From an uncultured Mediterraneibacter sp. (GTDB lineage: Bacteria; Bacillota; Clostridia; Lachnospirales; Lachnospiraceae): DNA of 54,425 nucleotides. Below the pieces are notes generated by a model that saw only the letters and a list, made by a program, of their open reading frames with translations, had not been told where the DNA came from and searched no databases. The position numbers and the translations under genes are program-made. The DNA lies in the NCBI RefSeq assembly GCF_934330165.1, contig NZ_CAKRGI010000016.1:1-54425 (forward strand), in the 5' to 3' direction. Below are positions 35,850 through 44,824 of the stretch, piece after piece (positions within the stretch are counted from its first letter, which is position 1; each line of letters begins with the position of its first letter).

Positions 35850-36031
35850 AATAGATAGTCCTTTCTGTAAATCATAGTTGACGCAATAGAAAATGACGCA
35901 TCAATATACTTATTTTAACACGTCAAAGTATAAAAGTAAATTGTTCTTGTCGCAGAGAAAAACATGGAAAATCGGGAATAATTTTTGGTTATTACAAAAA
36001 ACATGAAATATGTGAAAAATAAATAAAATAG

Positions 36032-36060
36032 TTGTAATTACAATAAGATTTTAGTATAAT
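36032..36060 (+). promoter_or_regulatory. promoter of the EF-G paralog
   Basis: -35 TTGTAA (36032-36037) and -10 TATAAT (36055-36060) are 17 bases apart. The -35 lies in a perfect 12-base palindrome TTGTAATTACAA (36032-36043), which could be an operator. The start codon follows 70 bases later behind AAGGAGG. Confidence 0.65.
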
Positions 36061-36130
36061 TTACCCATGGCTTGTATATTCGGTTGAAAAAAGGATATAC
36101 AGAATAACCACATTACAAGGAGGCAGCAGC

Positions 36131-38206
36131 ATGAAGGTTTACAGAACAGACGAAATAAGAAATGTAGTATTACTTGGACATGGCGGAAGTGGCAAGACAA
36201 GTCTTGTCGAGGCGATGCTGTATGTATCAGGTGCAACGAACCGTATGGGTAAGATCGCAGATTCCAATACGGTAAGCGATTTTGATAAAGAGGAGCAGAA
36301 GCGTGGTTTCTCGATCGGCACAAGCCTTATACCGATCGAGTGGGAGAAAGCAAAGATCAATATTCTTGATACACCAGGATATTTTGATTTTGTAGGTGAA
36401 GTGGAAGAAGCAGTCAGTGCGGCAGATGCGGCAGTCATCGTTGTATCAGGAAAAGCAGGAGTTCAGGTAGGAACGGAAAAAGCATGGGAACTCTGTGATA
36501 AATACAATCTTCCAAGGATGATCTATGTAACGGAGATGGATGTGGATGATGCAAGTTTCCGTCAGGTAGTGGCAGATCTGACAGAAAGGTACGGAAAGAA
36601 GATCGCACCACATTTCCAGCCTATCCGTGAGAATGAAAAACTGGTCGGATATATCAATATTATTAAGAATGCAGGAAGACGTTATGTCGGCCTGGGACAG
36701 AGGGAAGAATGTGAGATTCCGGATTACTGTAAACCGAACCTGGAGATCCTCAGAGATTCTCTGATGGAGGCTGTTGCCGAGACAAGTGAAGAGTTTATGG
36801 AGCGTTATTTTAATGGAGATGAATTTTCAGTAGAAGAGATCCGTGCAGCAATGCGTACAGAGGTAATGGATGGAGATATCGTACCGGTAGCTATGGGATC
36901 AAATCTCCAGGCACAGGGAGTTGCAAACCTGCTGTCAGATATTGTACGTTTCTTCCCAAGCCCGGATAAGAGAAGCTGCGTGGGAATCAACCGCAGGACG
37001 AATGAGATCTTTGAAGCAAATTATGATTTCGCAAAATCAAAGACGGCTTATGTATTTAAGACGATGGTAGATCCGTTTATCGGAAAATACTCTTTCGTAA
37101 AGGTATGCTCGGGTGTATTGAAAGGGGAAGACATTCTTTATAACGCTGATTCGGATGCAGAGGAGAAGCCAGGTAAATTATATACTCTGTGCGGAAATAA
37201 GCCATCGGAAGTGTCAGAACTTTTTGCAGGAGATATCGGGGCGATCGCAAAGCTTACGAATACAAAAACCGGAGACACCTTATCAATGAAAAATAATCCG
37301 GTATCGTATGCAAGGACGGATTTCTCTTCACCATATACATATATGAAGTATCGCGTAAAGAATAAAGGCGATGAGGACAAAGTATCTCAGGCTCTTGCCA
37401 GGATGACAGCAGAGGATATTACCTTAAGAACGGTGAATGATAGTGAGAACAGGCAGTCACTTCTGTATGGTATGGGCGAACAGCATCTGGAGATCGTGGC
37501 AAGTAAGCTTGCATCAAGATACAAGGTGGAGATCACACTGGAGACTCCGAAGGTTGCTTTCAGAGAGACGATCCGCAAAAATTCAGACGTGGATTCCAAA
37601 TATAAAAAGCAGAGCGGAGGTCATGGACAGTACGGTCATGTTAAGATGAAATTTGAGCCTTCAGGAGATCTGGAAACTCCATTTGTATTTGAAGAGTGCG
37701 TGGTAGGAGGAGCGGTTCCGAAGAATTATTTCCCGGCAGTGGAAAAAGGTCTTCAGGAATCTGTTGTAAAAGGACCACTGGCAGGCTATCCGGTTGTAGG
37801 TGTGAAGGCAACGCTTTATGATGGATCTTACCATCCGGTAGATTCCTCGGAGATGGCATTCAAGACGGCAACGATCCAGGCATTTAAGAAAGGATTTATG
37901 GAGGCTTCACCGGTTCTGCTTGAGCCGATCGCATCTCTGAAAGTGACAGTGCCGGATGATTATACGGGAGATGTCATGGGAGATCTGAACAAGAGACGTG
38001 GGCGTGTGCTGGGAATGACTCCGGTTGCGGGCGGTAAGCAGGTGATCGAGGCGGATATCCCGATGACAGGATTATTTGGTTATTGTACAACGCTTCGCTC
38101 CATGACGGGTGGAAGAGGAACTTATGCATATACTTTTGCAAGATATGAGCAGGCTCCGTCCGATGTCCAGGAGAAAGAGATTGCAGCAAGGGCAGCAGAC
38201 GAATAG
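36131..38206 (+). CDS. EF-G paralog (FusA2-like) with altered GTPase motifs
   Basis: A 691-residue translational GTPase with the full five-domain EF-G layout: P-loop GHGGSGKTS (16-24), switch I RGFSIGTS (58-65), switch II DTPGYFDF (80-87), and domain IV with GGHGQYGHVKMKF. Two motifs depart from canonical EF-G: the catalytic histidine of DTPGH is tyrosine (Y84), and the guanine-specificity motif NKxD is TEMD (134-137), losing both Asn and Lys. It is therefore a paralog, not the housekeeping fusA, and no ribosomal protein or tuf genes are near. It may bind ribosomes with weak or altered GTP turnover, or act in ribosome protection or starvation translation; this is inference. Own promoter and terminator. 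Confidence 0.9.
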   Translation: MKVYRTDEIRNVVLLGHGGSGKTSLVEAMLYVSGATNRMGKIADSNTVSDFDKEEQKRGFSIGTSLIPIEWEKAKINILDTPGYFDFVGEVEEAVSAADAAVIVVSGKAGVQVGTEKAWELCDKYNLPRMIYVTEMDVDDASFRQVVADLTERYGKKIAPHFQPIRENEKLVGYINIIKNAGRRYVGLGQREECEIPDYCKPNLEILRDSLMEAVAETSEEFMERYFNGDEFSVEEIRAAMRTEVMDGDIVPVAMGSNLQAQGVANLLSDIVRFFPSPDKRSCVGINRRTNEIFEANYDFAKSKTAYVFKTMVDPFIGKYSFVKVCSGVLKGEDILYNADSDAEEKPGKLYTLCGNKPSEVSELFAGDIGAIAKLTNTKTGDTLSMKNNPVSYARTDFSSPYTYMKYRVKNKGDEDKVSQALARMTAEDITLRTVNDSENRQSLLYGMGEQHLEIVASKLASRYKVEITLETPKVAFRETIRKNSDVDSKYKKQSGGHGQYGHVKMKFEPSGDLETPFVFEECVVGGAVPKNYFPAVEKGLQESVVKGPLAGYPVVGVKATLYDGSYHPVDSSEMAFKTATIQAFKKGFMEASPVLLEPIASLKVTVPDDYTGDVMGDLNKRRGRVLGMTPVAGGKQVIEADIPMTGLFGYCTTLRSMTGGRGTYAYTFARYEQAPSDVQEKEIAARAADE

Positions 38207-38242
38207 AACGGATTTTTTGAGGGGATGATGAGATAGTGAAAG

Positions 38243-38278
38243 AAAAGGGAGTGTGTCTGAACGGGCATACTTCCTTTT
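38243..38278 (+). terminator. terminator of the EF-G paralog
   Basis: AAAAGGGAGTGTG (38243-38255) pairs with GCATACTTCCTTTT (38265-38278) with two G-U pairs. The 3' T-run is short (TTTTCAGG), so termination may be partial. Confidence 0.6.
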
Positions 38279-38302
38279 CAGGTTAAGAAACTGTCAATTT
38301 TG

Positions 38303-38331
38303 TTGTACTTTCAATATAAAGGTGCTATAAT
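38303..38331 (+). promoter_or_regulatory. promoter of the trkA-trkH operon
   Basis: -35 TTGTAC (38303-38308) and -10 TATAAT (38326-38331) have ideal 17-base spacing, 67 bases before trkA. Confidence 0.7.
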
Positions 38332-38398
38332 TGCTCTGTTTACTGCACGGGAGATGTGCAGCAGGCAGGAAAAATGAGACGATATCGAGGGAAAAGAA

Positions 38399-39757
38399 AT
38401 GAAGATTATTATTATCGGTGACGGAAAAGTGGGGTATAAGCTTGCCCGGCAGCTTTCCACCGAAAAATATGATGTTGTACTGATTGACAGTGATGAGAAG
38501 AAGCTGAAATTTGCAACAGACCATCTGGATATTGCGTGTGTGGCGGGAAATGGTGCAGACGCAGAAGTTTTAAAGCAGGCAGATATCGCCCATGCGGATC
38601 TGGCTATCGCATGTACTTCAGAGGATGAGTGCAATATGCTCAGTTGTCTGATCGCAAGGAAACTTGGAGCAAGACATACGATCGCCCGTGTCCGTAACCC
38701 GATTTATTATCGCCAGATCGGACTCTTAAAGGAAGATCTTCATCTTAGCATGGCAGTGAATCCAGAACTGATCGTAGCTGATGAGATCAGCAGGCTTCTG
38801 ATATTCCCGGATGCAAGTCAGATCGAGACATTTGTTAAGGGGAGAATGGAACTGTTGGAGCTTCCGGTCAGTGCGAACGGAGTTTTGGAAGGAATGCGGT
38901 TATCTGATATGTATAAAAAGTTTCAGATCCGTCTGCTTGTCTGTGCAGTTGAGCGTGGAGAAGATGTGAGGATCCCTGATGGAGAATATGTCCTGAAAGC
39001 AGGAGATCGTCTGCATATTGCAGCATCTCATAAAGATCTGGAGCGTTTTTTCAAAGCCAACGGTAAGAGAAAAGAAAAGATAAAAAAAGTGATCATCTGT
39101 GGCGGAGGAAGAGTCGGATATTATCTGGCAGCCCAGCTGTCCACTCTCGGGATGCAGGTAAAGATCATTGAAGAAAATGCGAGACGCTGTGAGGAATTGT
39201 GTGAGCTGCTTCCGAAGGCAACGATCATCAATGGGGATGCAACAGACCAGGATCTTCTTGTGGAAGAAGGGGTGGAGGAGGCAGATGCCTTTGTTGCCCT
39301 GACCGGGATGGATGAGGAAAATATCATCCTGTCTTTGTATGCAAAGAGTCAGAATGTGGACAAGATCGTTGCAAAAGTCAATGAAGACCGCCGTGCGAGA
39401 ATGGTAGAAGAATTTGGAATTGACAGTATTGTATCTGTCAAGACGGCAACTGCGGATGCAATTATGAGCTATGTGCGGGCAAGAAAAAATTCCCAGGCAA
39501 GTGCCAATATTGAGACGATGTATCAACTGGTAGATGATAAGGTAGAAGCTTTAGAATTTATAATAAAATCTGCAACAGAATATACAGGAATTCCTCTGAA
39601 AGATCTGGCACTTAAGCCGAATAATCTGATCGTATGTATCGGACGAAAAAGGCAGATCATTCTGCCAAGCGGAGAAGACTGTATTGAGGTTGGTGACAGT
39701 GTGGTTGTTATTACGATGGAGAAGCAGATTGAAGATATCAGGGATATAATGATGTAG
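38399..39757 (+). CDS. trkA: Trk potassium uptake NAD-binding regulatory subunit
   Basis: Peripheral cytoplasmic subunit gating the TrkH potassium channel in response to nucleotides. The 452-residue protein is a tandem RCK repeat: first Rossmann domain KIIIIGDGKVGYKLARQLS (about residues 2-20) with a TrkA-C domain ending near residue 218, then a second Rossmann domain VIICGGGRVGYYLAAQLS (about 231-248) with its own TrkA-C. Both glycine-rich loops are intact, and the acidic residues after beta-2 (VVLIDSDEKK, KIIEENARR) favour NAD(H). GAGGG ribosome site; trkH follows 10 bases later. Confidence 0.96.
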   Translation: MKIIIIGDGKVGYKLARQLSTEKYDVVLIDSDEKKLKFATDHLDIACVAGNGADAEVLKQADIAHADLAIACTSEDECNMLSCLIARKLGARHTIARVRNPIYYRQIGLLKEDLHLSMAVNPELIVADEISRLLIFPDASQIETFVKGRMELLELPVSANGVLEGMRLSDMYKKFQIRLLVCAVERGEDVRIPDGEYVLKAGDRLHIAASHKDLERFFKANGKRKEKIKKVIICGGGRVGYYLAAQLSTLGMQVKIIEENARRCEELCELLPKATIINGDATDQDLLVEEGVEEADAFVALTGMDEENIILSLYAKSQNVDKIVAKVNEDRRARMVEEFGIDSIVSVKTATADAIMSYVRARKNSQASANIETMYQLVDDKVEALEFIIKSATEYTGIPLKDLALKPNNLIVCIGRKRQIILPSGEDCIEVGDSVVVITMEKQIEDIRDIMM

Positions 39758-39767
39758 GTGCAGTGCG

Positions 39768-41213
39768 ATGAATAAAAGAATGATTTTTTACATTTTGGGG
39801 AAAATGATGGGAGTGGAGGGAATTGTCCTTTTGATCCCGGCATTTGTTTCCATGCTCTATCAGGAGAAAACTGGCTTTTCTTTTCTGATCGTATCGGCAG
39901 TCCTGATGCTGATCTATTTTGTACTGGGAAGAAAAGAACCAAAGTCAAAGCGGATCTACAGTAAAGAGGGATTTGCGATCGTAGGACTTGCATGGCTGTT
40001 ATGGTCAGCATTTGGAGCATTGCCTTTTGTACTCAGTGGCAGTATCCCACATTATATTGATGCATTTTTTGAGACTGTGTCGGGATTTACGACAACCGGA
40101 TCAACGATTTTGACAGAGATTGAGATTCTTCCGAAAGGAATTGCGTTTTGGAGAAGTTTTACGCACTGGATCGGTGGAATGGGAGTGCTGGTCTTCGTTA
40201 TGATGATTACCTCTCTGGATGATGATAATGCCATGCCGTTGATGCGTGCGGAAGTGCCGGGACCGGAGGCAGATAAGCTTGTTCCGAAGGCAAGACGTAC
40301 AGCAAAGATCCTGTATGGAATGTATTTTGCATTGACGGCAGTGGAGACTGTCTTTTTGATGGCCGGTGGCATGAGCTTTTACGATGCGTTGCTTCATGCG
40401 TTCAGTACAGCAGGAACTGGTGGATTTTCAAATAAAAATGCAAGTGTAGGATTTTTTGACAGTGCATATATTGATGGTGTGATTACAGTTTTTATGATTT
40501 TGTTTGGAATTAACTTCAATTTGTATTTCCTGTTCCTGTTAAAAGAGTGGAAGACGGCACTGAAAAATGAAGAATTATGGGTTTATCTTGGCATCATTGG
40601 TGCATCAATGGCTGCAATTACCGGAAATATTCTCCATATTTACGGAAATATTTTCCGGGCATTCAGGTATGCATCGTTTCAGGTAGCATCGGTGATCACG
40701 ACAACCGGATTCTGTACTGCGGATTATGATCGCTGGCCGGAACTGTCGAAGATGATCCTGCTGTCGATCATGTTCGTGGGAGCATGTGCAGGTTCTACCG
40801 GGGGCGGGATCAAGGTGAGCCGTCTGATCATCCTGTGGAAGTCTGTCCGTCAGGAAGTACGGAAAATCCTGCATCCGAATGCGGTGACAGTGATCCGGGT
40901 CAATGGAAGGAAGATTGGTCAGGATACGCTGAGAAACGTAAATATTTATCTGGCTTGTTACGTGTTGATCCTGGTTGTATCAACGCTTCTTGTATCCATT
41001 GATAATTTCGATTTTGCAACTTCATTCAGCGGAGTTCTGACAACGCTGAGTAATGTAGGTCCGGGAATTTCACAGGTAGGACCGGTTATGAATTTCCATA
41101 AATTTTCATTTTTATCAAAGCTGGTCTTCTGTTTTGATATGCTGGCGGGAAGACTGGAGATATTCCCATATCTGTTACTGTTCTCACCGGATTTGTGGAG
41201 AAGAAGATTTTAA
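39768..41213 (+). CDS. trkH: Trk potassium transporter membrane subunit
   Basis: Potassium-conducting subunit with four pseudo-repeats of membrane-pore-membrane. The 481-residue protein shows pore-loop signatures TVSGFTTTGSTILTE (about residues 103-117), HAFSTAGTGGFSNKN, SVITTTGFCTADYD and TTLSNVGPGISQVGP in the four repeats, plus GACAGSTGGGIKVSRLIIL and the C-terminal DMLAGRLEIFPYLLLFSP typical of TrkH/KtrB. Directly behind trkA in the same operon, so the two form the complete uptake system. Confidence 0.95.
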   Translation: MNKRMIFYILGKMMGVEGIVLLIPAFVSMLYQEKTGFSFLIVSAVLMLIYFVLGRKEPKSKRIYSKEGFAIVGLAWLLWSAFGALPFVLSGSIPHYIDAFFETVSGFTTTGSTILTEIEILPKGIAFWRSFTHWIGGMGVLVFVMMITSLDDDNAMPLMRAEVPGPEADKLVPKARRTAKILYGMYFALTAVETVFLMAGGMSFYDALLHAFSTAGTGGFSNKNASVGFFDSAYIDGVITVFMILFGINFNLYFLFLLKEWKTALKNEELWVYLGIIGASMAAITGNILHIYGNIFRAFRYASFQVASVITTTGFCTADYDRWPELSKMILLSIMFVGACAGSTGGGIKVSRLIILWKSVRQEVRKILHPNAVTVIRVNGRKIGQDTLRNVNIYLACYVLILVVSTLLVSIDNFDFATSFSGVLTTLSNVGPGISQVGPVMNFHKFSFLSKLVFCFDMLAGRLEIFPYLLLFSPDLWRRRF

Positions 41214-41221
41214 TGAATTTA

Positions 41222-41266
41222 AATGCGGGAAGTTTTGTCGGTGACAGATGATCCCGCATTGATTTT
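41222..41266 (+). terminator. possible terminator after trkH
   Basis: AATGCGGGA (41222-41230) pairs perfectly with TCCCGCATT (41252-41260), followed by GATTTTAT. The loop is long (21 bases) and the next gene lies only 24 bases on without an obvious promoter, so read-through into 41290 is likely. Confidence 0.5.
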
Positions 41267-41289
41267 ATAAGGAAAGGGAAAAAGAAACT

Positions 41290-42900
41290 ATGAAAAAAGT
41301 AAAAGGAAAGATCCTTGGCGTGATCGGTGTGCTGGCAGTGCTTGGAATTTATTATTATGCGGCACTTCCTGCTTTTAATATCCATTCAATGGAATTCTGG
41401 ATCTTACTGATTGTCCTGCTGGCACTGACAGCAGGAATTTATGGAAAAATTGCAAAAGTAAAGCCGGATAAGCTCAGAAAATCCAAAGGGATGAGAATAT
41501 TCTTAAGTCTGATCCTGATCGTGATCGGCATATGGGCTGTGGGAGCATTGCTGTCTTCACCGATTGTGAATGCCGGAAAATATCAGAAGCTGATGACTGT
41601 GGAGAACGGAGAATTTTCAAAAGATATTGAGGAATTGTCTTTTGACCAGATCCCTCTTCTGGATAAGGATTCAGCGGAGATCCTTGGAAACCGGAAAATG
41701 GGAAGTATGGTGGATATGGTATCTCAGTTTGAAGTAGATGAACTGTATTCACAGATTAACTATCAGGATCGTCCGGTGAGAGTGTCACCTCTGAAATATG
41801 CAGATCTGATCAAGTGGTTTACCAACCGGAAAGAAGGGATCCCGGCATATATCAAGATTGACATGGCAACACAGAATACCGAGCTTGTAAAACTGAAAGA
41901 AGGAATGAAGTATACAACCAGCGATCATTTCAACCGGAATATTTACCGGCATCTGAGATTTGCTTATCCGACCTATATTTTTAATGAACTGAGCTTTGAA
42001 GTGGATGAAGAAGGAGTTCCGTACTGGATCTGTCCGGTGAGAAAATACAACATCGGATTATTTGGTGGAGCTACGGTGGAGCATGTTGTATTATGTAATG
42101 CCATTACCGGGGAAATGGAAGATTATAAAATTGAGGATGTACCGCAGTGGATCGATCGTGCATATTCTGCAGACCTTCTGATTTCATTGTATGATTATTA
42201 TGGTACTTTGAAGCATGGATTCCTGAACAGTGTACTGGGTCAGAAAGACTGTCTTGAGACAACAGATGGGTATAATTATCTTGCGGTTGATGATGATGTG
42301 TGGGTTTATACGGGTGTGACCTCTATTACCGGGGATCAGTCAAATGTCGGTTTCGTCCTGATGAATCAGCGGACAATGGAGACAAAATTTTATGAGATCG
42401 AAGGTGCAACAGAGACTTCAGCGATGTCATCCGCAGAGGGACAGGTACAGAATCTGAAATACAGTGCGACATTTCCATTGTTGCTGAATCTTTCAGGAGA
42501 ACCGACCTACTTCATTGCATTGAAGGATGATGCAGGACTGGTAAAGAAATATGCCATGGTCAATGTGCAGAAATATCAGATTGTGGCGATCGGAGATACA
42601 GTCAGCGAATGTGAAGAATCTTATACAAATCTGATGTATAAAAATGGAATTAAAACGGAAGCAAAGGATACCCGTACAGTAGAATCCATCAAAGGAAAGA
42701 TTACTAAGATCGCACAGGGAGTTGTAGACGGAAATTCTCATTATTATTTGATGATGGAAGGATCGGATGAAATTTTTGATGTATCGGTTGTGGATTTTAT
42801 TGACATTATCCGCTACAATGTGGGCGATGAAGTAACGGTTGAATATAAGGAAGGAGAAAAGGCAAATACGGTTCTTTCACTGACCGGGGATCAAAAATAG
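41290..42900 (+). CDS. membrane-anchored protein of unknown function downstream of trkAH
   Basis: A 536-residue protein not assigned to a named family. Three hydrophobic segments lie in the first 95 residues (about 7-29, 35-51 and 67-90), after which about 440 residues form a soluble, mostly beta-rich region, likely outside the cell given the helix count. The C-terminal part (about 470-536) holds a repeated VxGNSHYYLMMEGSDEIFDV-like motif ending in DEVTVEYKEGEKANTVLSL, which looks like a small OB/SH3-like beta domain. AAGGAAAGGG ribosome site. It is co-directional with trkA-trkH across a weak terminator and may be linked to potassium uptake or the cell envelope; function not established. Confidence 0.75.
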   Translation: MKKVKGKILGVIGVLAVLGIYYYAALPAFNIHSMEFWILLIVLLALTAGIYGKIAKVKPDKLRKSKGMRIFLSLILIVIGIWAVGALLSSPIVNAGKYQKLMTVENGEFSKDIEELSFDQIPLLDKDSAEILGNRKMGSMVDMVSQFEVDELYSQINYQDRPVRVSPLKYADLIKWFTNRKEGIPAYIKIDMATQNTELVKLKEGMKYTTSDHFNRNIYRHLRFAYPTYIFNELSFEVDEEGVPYWICPVRKYNIGLFGGATVEHVVLCNAITGEMEDYKIEDVPQWIDRAYSADLLISLYDYYGTLKHGFLNSVLGQKDCLETTDGYNYLAVDDDVWVYTGVTSITGDQSNVGFVLMNQRTMETKFYEIEGATETSAMSSAEGQVQNLKYSATFPLLLNLSGEPTYFIALKDDAGLVKKYAMVNVQKYQIVAIGDTVSECEESYTNLMYKNGIKTEAKDTRTVESIKGKITKIAQGVVDGNSHYYLMMEGSDEIFDVSVVDFIDIIRYNVGDEVTVEYKEGEKANTVLSLTGDQK

Positions 42901-42938
42901 TCTGAGAGAACAGAATTTAACAGAAGACGGTGAATAAA

Positions 42939-42986
42939 AAAAGTCCATCGGAGTATCTTATAAAAGAGAGATTCCGATGGACTTTT
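42939..42986. terminator. bidirectional terminator
   Basis: AAAAGTCCATCGGA (42939-42952) pairs perfectly with TCCGATGGACTTTT (42973-42986). It lies between convergent genes and carries A/T runs on both sides. Confidence 0.88.
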
Positions 42987-43040
42987 CAGTTCCCATATAC
43001 AACAAAAAAATCAGACAGGACTTTTTGTTGAATCAGGATA

Positions 43041-43460
43041 TCAGAGAACGGTACATTCCAGAGAATCAACATCCGGGATTTCGTTCTTATCCGCACTGAC
43101 GCTGAGATAGAAATCAATATTGTTCTCAGAAGAAATCTTGTTCAGCTTCTGGATGAAAGACGGAAGACTTTCCAAAGTAATATTGGCCTGCTTTAAAATG
43201 CTGTCAATGAATACTGCCTGAATATCATGATTGCCTGCAGCCATACCATAGAGGAAACCGACGAATTCTTCAAGGGTAAGGATATCAGGATAATCTGCCA
43301 TACGGATGACACGAATATTAAAGTCTACTGAATAAGTATCTTTATGACTTCTTTTGATGAATACGACATTTCCACTGGATGTCTTTACCTTTTCATTTGC
43401 AAGGTCGATCATTTGCTGGGTTTTTCCGCTGCCTCTCGGGCCTGTTATTAAATTTACCAT
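43041..43460 (-). CDS. small P-loop ATPase-like protein, function unknown
   Basis: Start placed at ATG 43460 behind AAGGAGAGA on the minus strand; a longer frame to 43514 lacks a ribosome site. The 139-residue product begins MVNLITGPRGSGKTQQMIDL, a near-N-terminal Walker A (GPRGSGKT, residues 7-14), and has a Walker-B-like IQAVFIDSIL in the second half (about residues 80-89). The rest, including KLNKISSENNIDFYLSVSA, fits a RecA/adenylate-kinase-like core without lids. It is far shorter than a PilT or AAA protein. Single gene; no context clue to its role. Confidence 0.75.
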   Translation of the reverse strand: MVNLITGPRGSGKTQQMIDLANEKVKTSSGNVVFIKRSHKDTYSVDFNIRVIRMADYPDILTLEEFVGFLYGMAAGNHDIQAVFIDSILKQANITLESLPSFIQKLNKISSENNIDFYLSVSADKNEIPDVDSLECTVL

Positions 43461-43611
43461 GGCGACTCTCTCCTTTATGTAAGTAAGTATTTTTGAGACT
43501 GTATGATCGCTCAAATATTTATAAGCCTATTATACACTAAAGATATGTGAGTAACAACTAAAAAAAGGATAAAAATTCAAAAATAATTATGCGGAATGAC
43601 CATAAACAAAT

Positions 43612-43688
43612 GAGAAAAGTTCTCAAAAATTATATTGAAAATCATTCTCAAGTATGATATGATAACATCAATTGAAAATCATTCTCAA
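43612..43688 (+). promoter_or_regulatory. Fur-type operator cluster and promoter of the DUF3793-flavodoxin operon
   Basis: ATTGAAAATCATTCTCAA occurs twice, identically, at 43634-43651 and 43671-43688, matching the Gram-positive/clostridial Fur dyad. A third, diverged dyad TGAGAA-AAG-TTCTCA lies at 43612-43626. A promoter runs through them: -35 TTGAAA (43635-43640) inside the middle box, 17-base spacer, -10 TATGAT (43658-43663), with the last box over the expected start point. Repression by iron-loaded Fur is the expected logic. Confidence 0.8.
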
Positions 43689-43703
43689 AACCAAGGAGGA
43701 ATC

Positions 43704-44312
43704 ATGCCAACCGAAGTAATATCCTACTATCTGAAAAATGAAGACCGGATTGTAAGACTTGGATTTCAGGTCGCATTGCAGTGTGCACCGGTGCTGAAGG
43801 GAATAAAAATTTCCTGCCTTATTTCTATGGATGCAAGACTCTGTCCGGGATTACCGGAGATACTGACGGAGACAGATGTAAAATATCACTGCCTGTCCTG
43901 TTCACAGGGAAAATGCCTTGTCCTTTTTTATCGACCCGAAGAACTGGAACAGTATTTAAAGAGAGTAGACGTCAGTCAGCTTGCACAGGAATATGGATAT
44001 AAGAAAGAGCCGGCAGAAAAAATGCTGGAGCGGCTTTCACAGAGAGTGAAAGATTTTTCAGAAAAGGGAATGGGATTCCCTCATGAGATTGGGATGTTTC
44101 TCGGATATCCGGTAGCAGATATCCGAGGCTTCATTGAAAATGAGGGCAGAAAATATCTGATGATTGGATATTGGAAGGTATACAGTAACTTGTCGCAGGC
44201 AAGAATGATCTTCAAGGAATATGACCGTGCAAAAGAATGTGCGGTTCAGGAATATCTGACAGGGAAAAGTATCCGGGAGATTTCGATGAAAAAGAAAGAT
44301 GGAGGAAAATAA
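43704..44312 (+). CDS. DUF3793 family protein, iron-starvation associated
   Basis: Start set at ATG 43704 behind AAGGAGGA; an upstream in-frame ATG at 43635 lies inside the Fur boxes. The 202-residue soluble protein resembles DUF3793: a mid-chain CQGKCLVLFYRPEELEQYL, then FPHEIGMFLGYPVADIRGFI (about residues 133-152) and GYWKVYSNLSQARMIFKEYD near the end. The CLSCSQGKC stretch has several cysteines. Families of this type are often found beside flavodoxin and are thought to be iron regulated; biochemical role unknown. One base separates its stop from the flavodoxin start. Confidence 0.8.
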   Translation: MPTEVISYYLKNEDRIVRLGFQVALQCAPVLKGIKISCLISMDARLCPGLPEILTETDVKYHCLSCSQGKCLVLFYRPEELEQYLKRVDVSQLAQEYGYKKEPAEKMLERLSQRVKDFSEKGMGFPHEIGMFLGYPVADIRGFIENEGRKYLMIGYWKVYSNLSQARMIFKEYDRAKECAVQEYLTGKSIREISMKKKDGGK

Positions 44313-44313
44313 G

Positions 44314-44745
44314 ATGAGTATATCAGTTGTATATTGGAGCGGAACAGGAAATACCCAGACTATGGCTGAAGCAGTGGCTGAGGGAATCAAAGCAGCAGGT
44401 CAGGAGGCAGAACTTCTGGAAGTTGGAAATGCTGATGCAGCAACGATTGCGGCAGGGAACGCATTCGCACTGGGCTGCCCGTCCATGGGTTCAGAGCAGC
44501 TGGAAGAAGCAGAGATGGAGCCGTTTGTTGATGAGATCGAGTCACTGGTATCAGGAAAGACAATCCTCTTATTCGGTTCTTATGGCTGGGGCGATGGAGA
44601 ATGGATGCGTGACTGGGCAGAACGCATGAAAAATGCCGGAGCAGTATTACTGCGTGAGGAAGGAATTATCACAAATGATGCACCGGAAGATGACGTGCTG
44701 GAGGAACTGAAGGCAGCAGGTCAGGAGCTTGCACAGAAAGCGTAA
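44314..44745 (+). CDS. flavodoxin
   Basis: Small FMN electron carrier that can replace ferredoxin when iron is short. The 143-residue protein has the FMN-phosphate loop YWSGTGNTQTMAEAVAEG (about residues 7-24), ALGCPSMGSEQLEE for one isoalloxazine loop (about 53-66) and LFGSYGWGDGEWMRDWAERM for the other (about 87-106). Short-chain type. GGAGG ribosome site; follows DUF3793 directly, so it is under the triple Fur-like operator, which fits an iron-sparing role. Confidence 0.95.
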   Translation: MSISVVYWSGTGNTQTMAEAVAEGIKAAGQEAELLEVGNADAATIAAGNAFALGCPSMGSEQLEEAEMEPFVDEIESLVSGKTILLFGSYGWGDGEWMRDWAERMKNAGAVLLREEGIITNDAPEDDVLEELKAAGQELAQKA

Positions 44746-44824
44746 AGCAAAGCGGAAAGTCGAAATTCTCCCTGATGCATAGTATAATAATTAGAAACGG
44801 TCTGTTAATGAAGGGAGAATGAAT

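Noticed and set aside
35879..35900. Direct TGACGCA repeats in the tyrA upstream region as an operator
   Set aside because: Only two short copies without dyad symmetry; too little to call a regulatory site.
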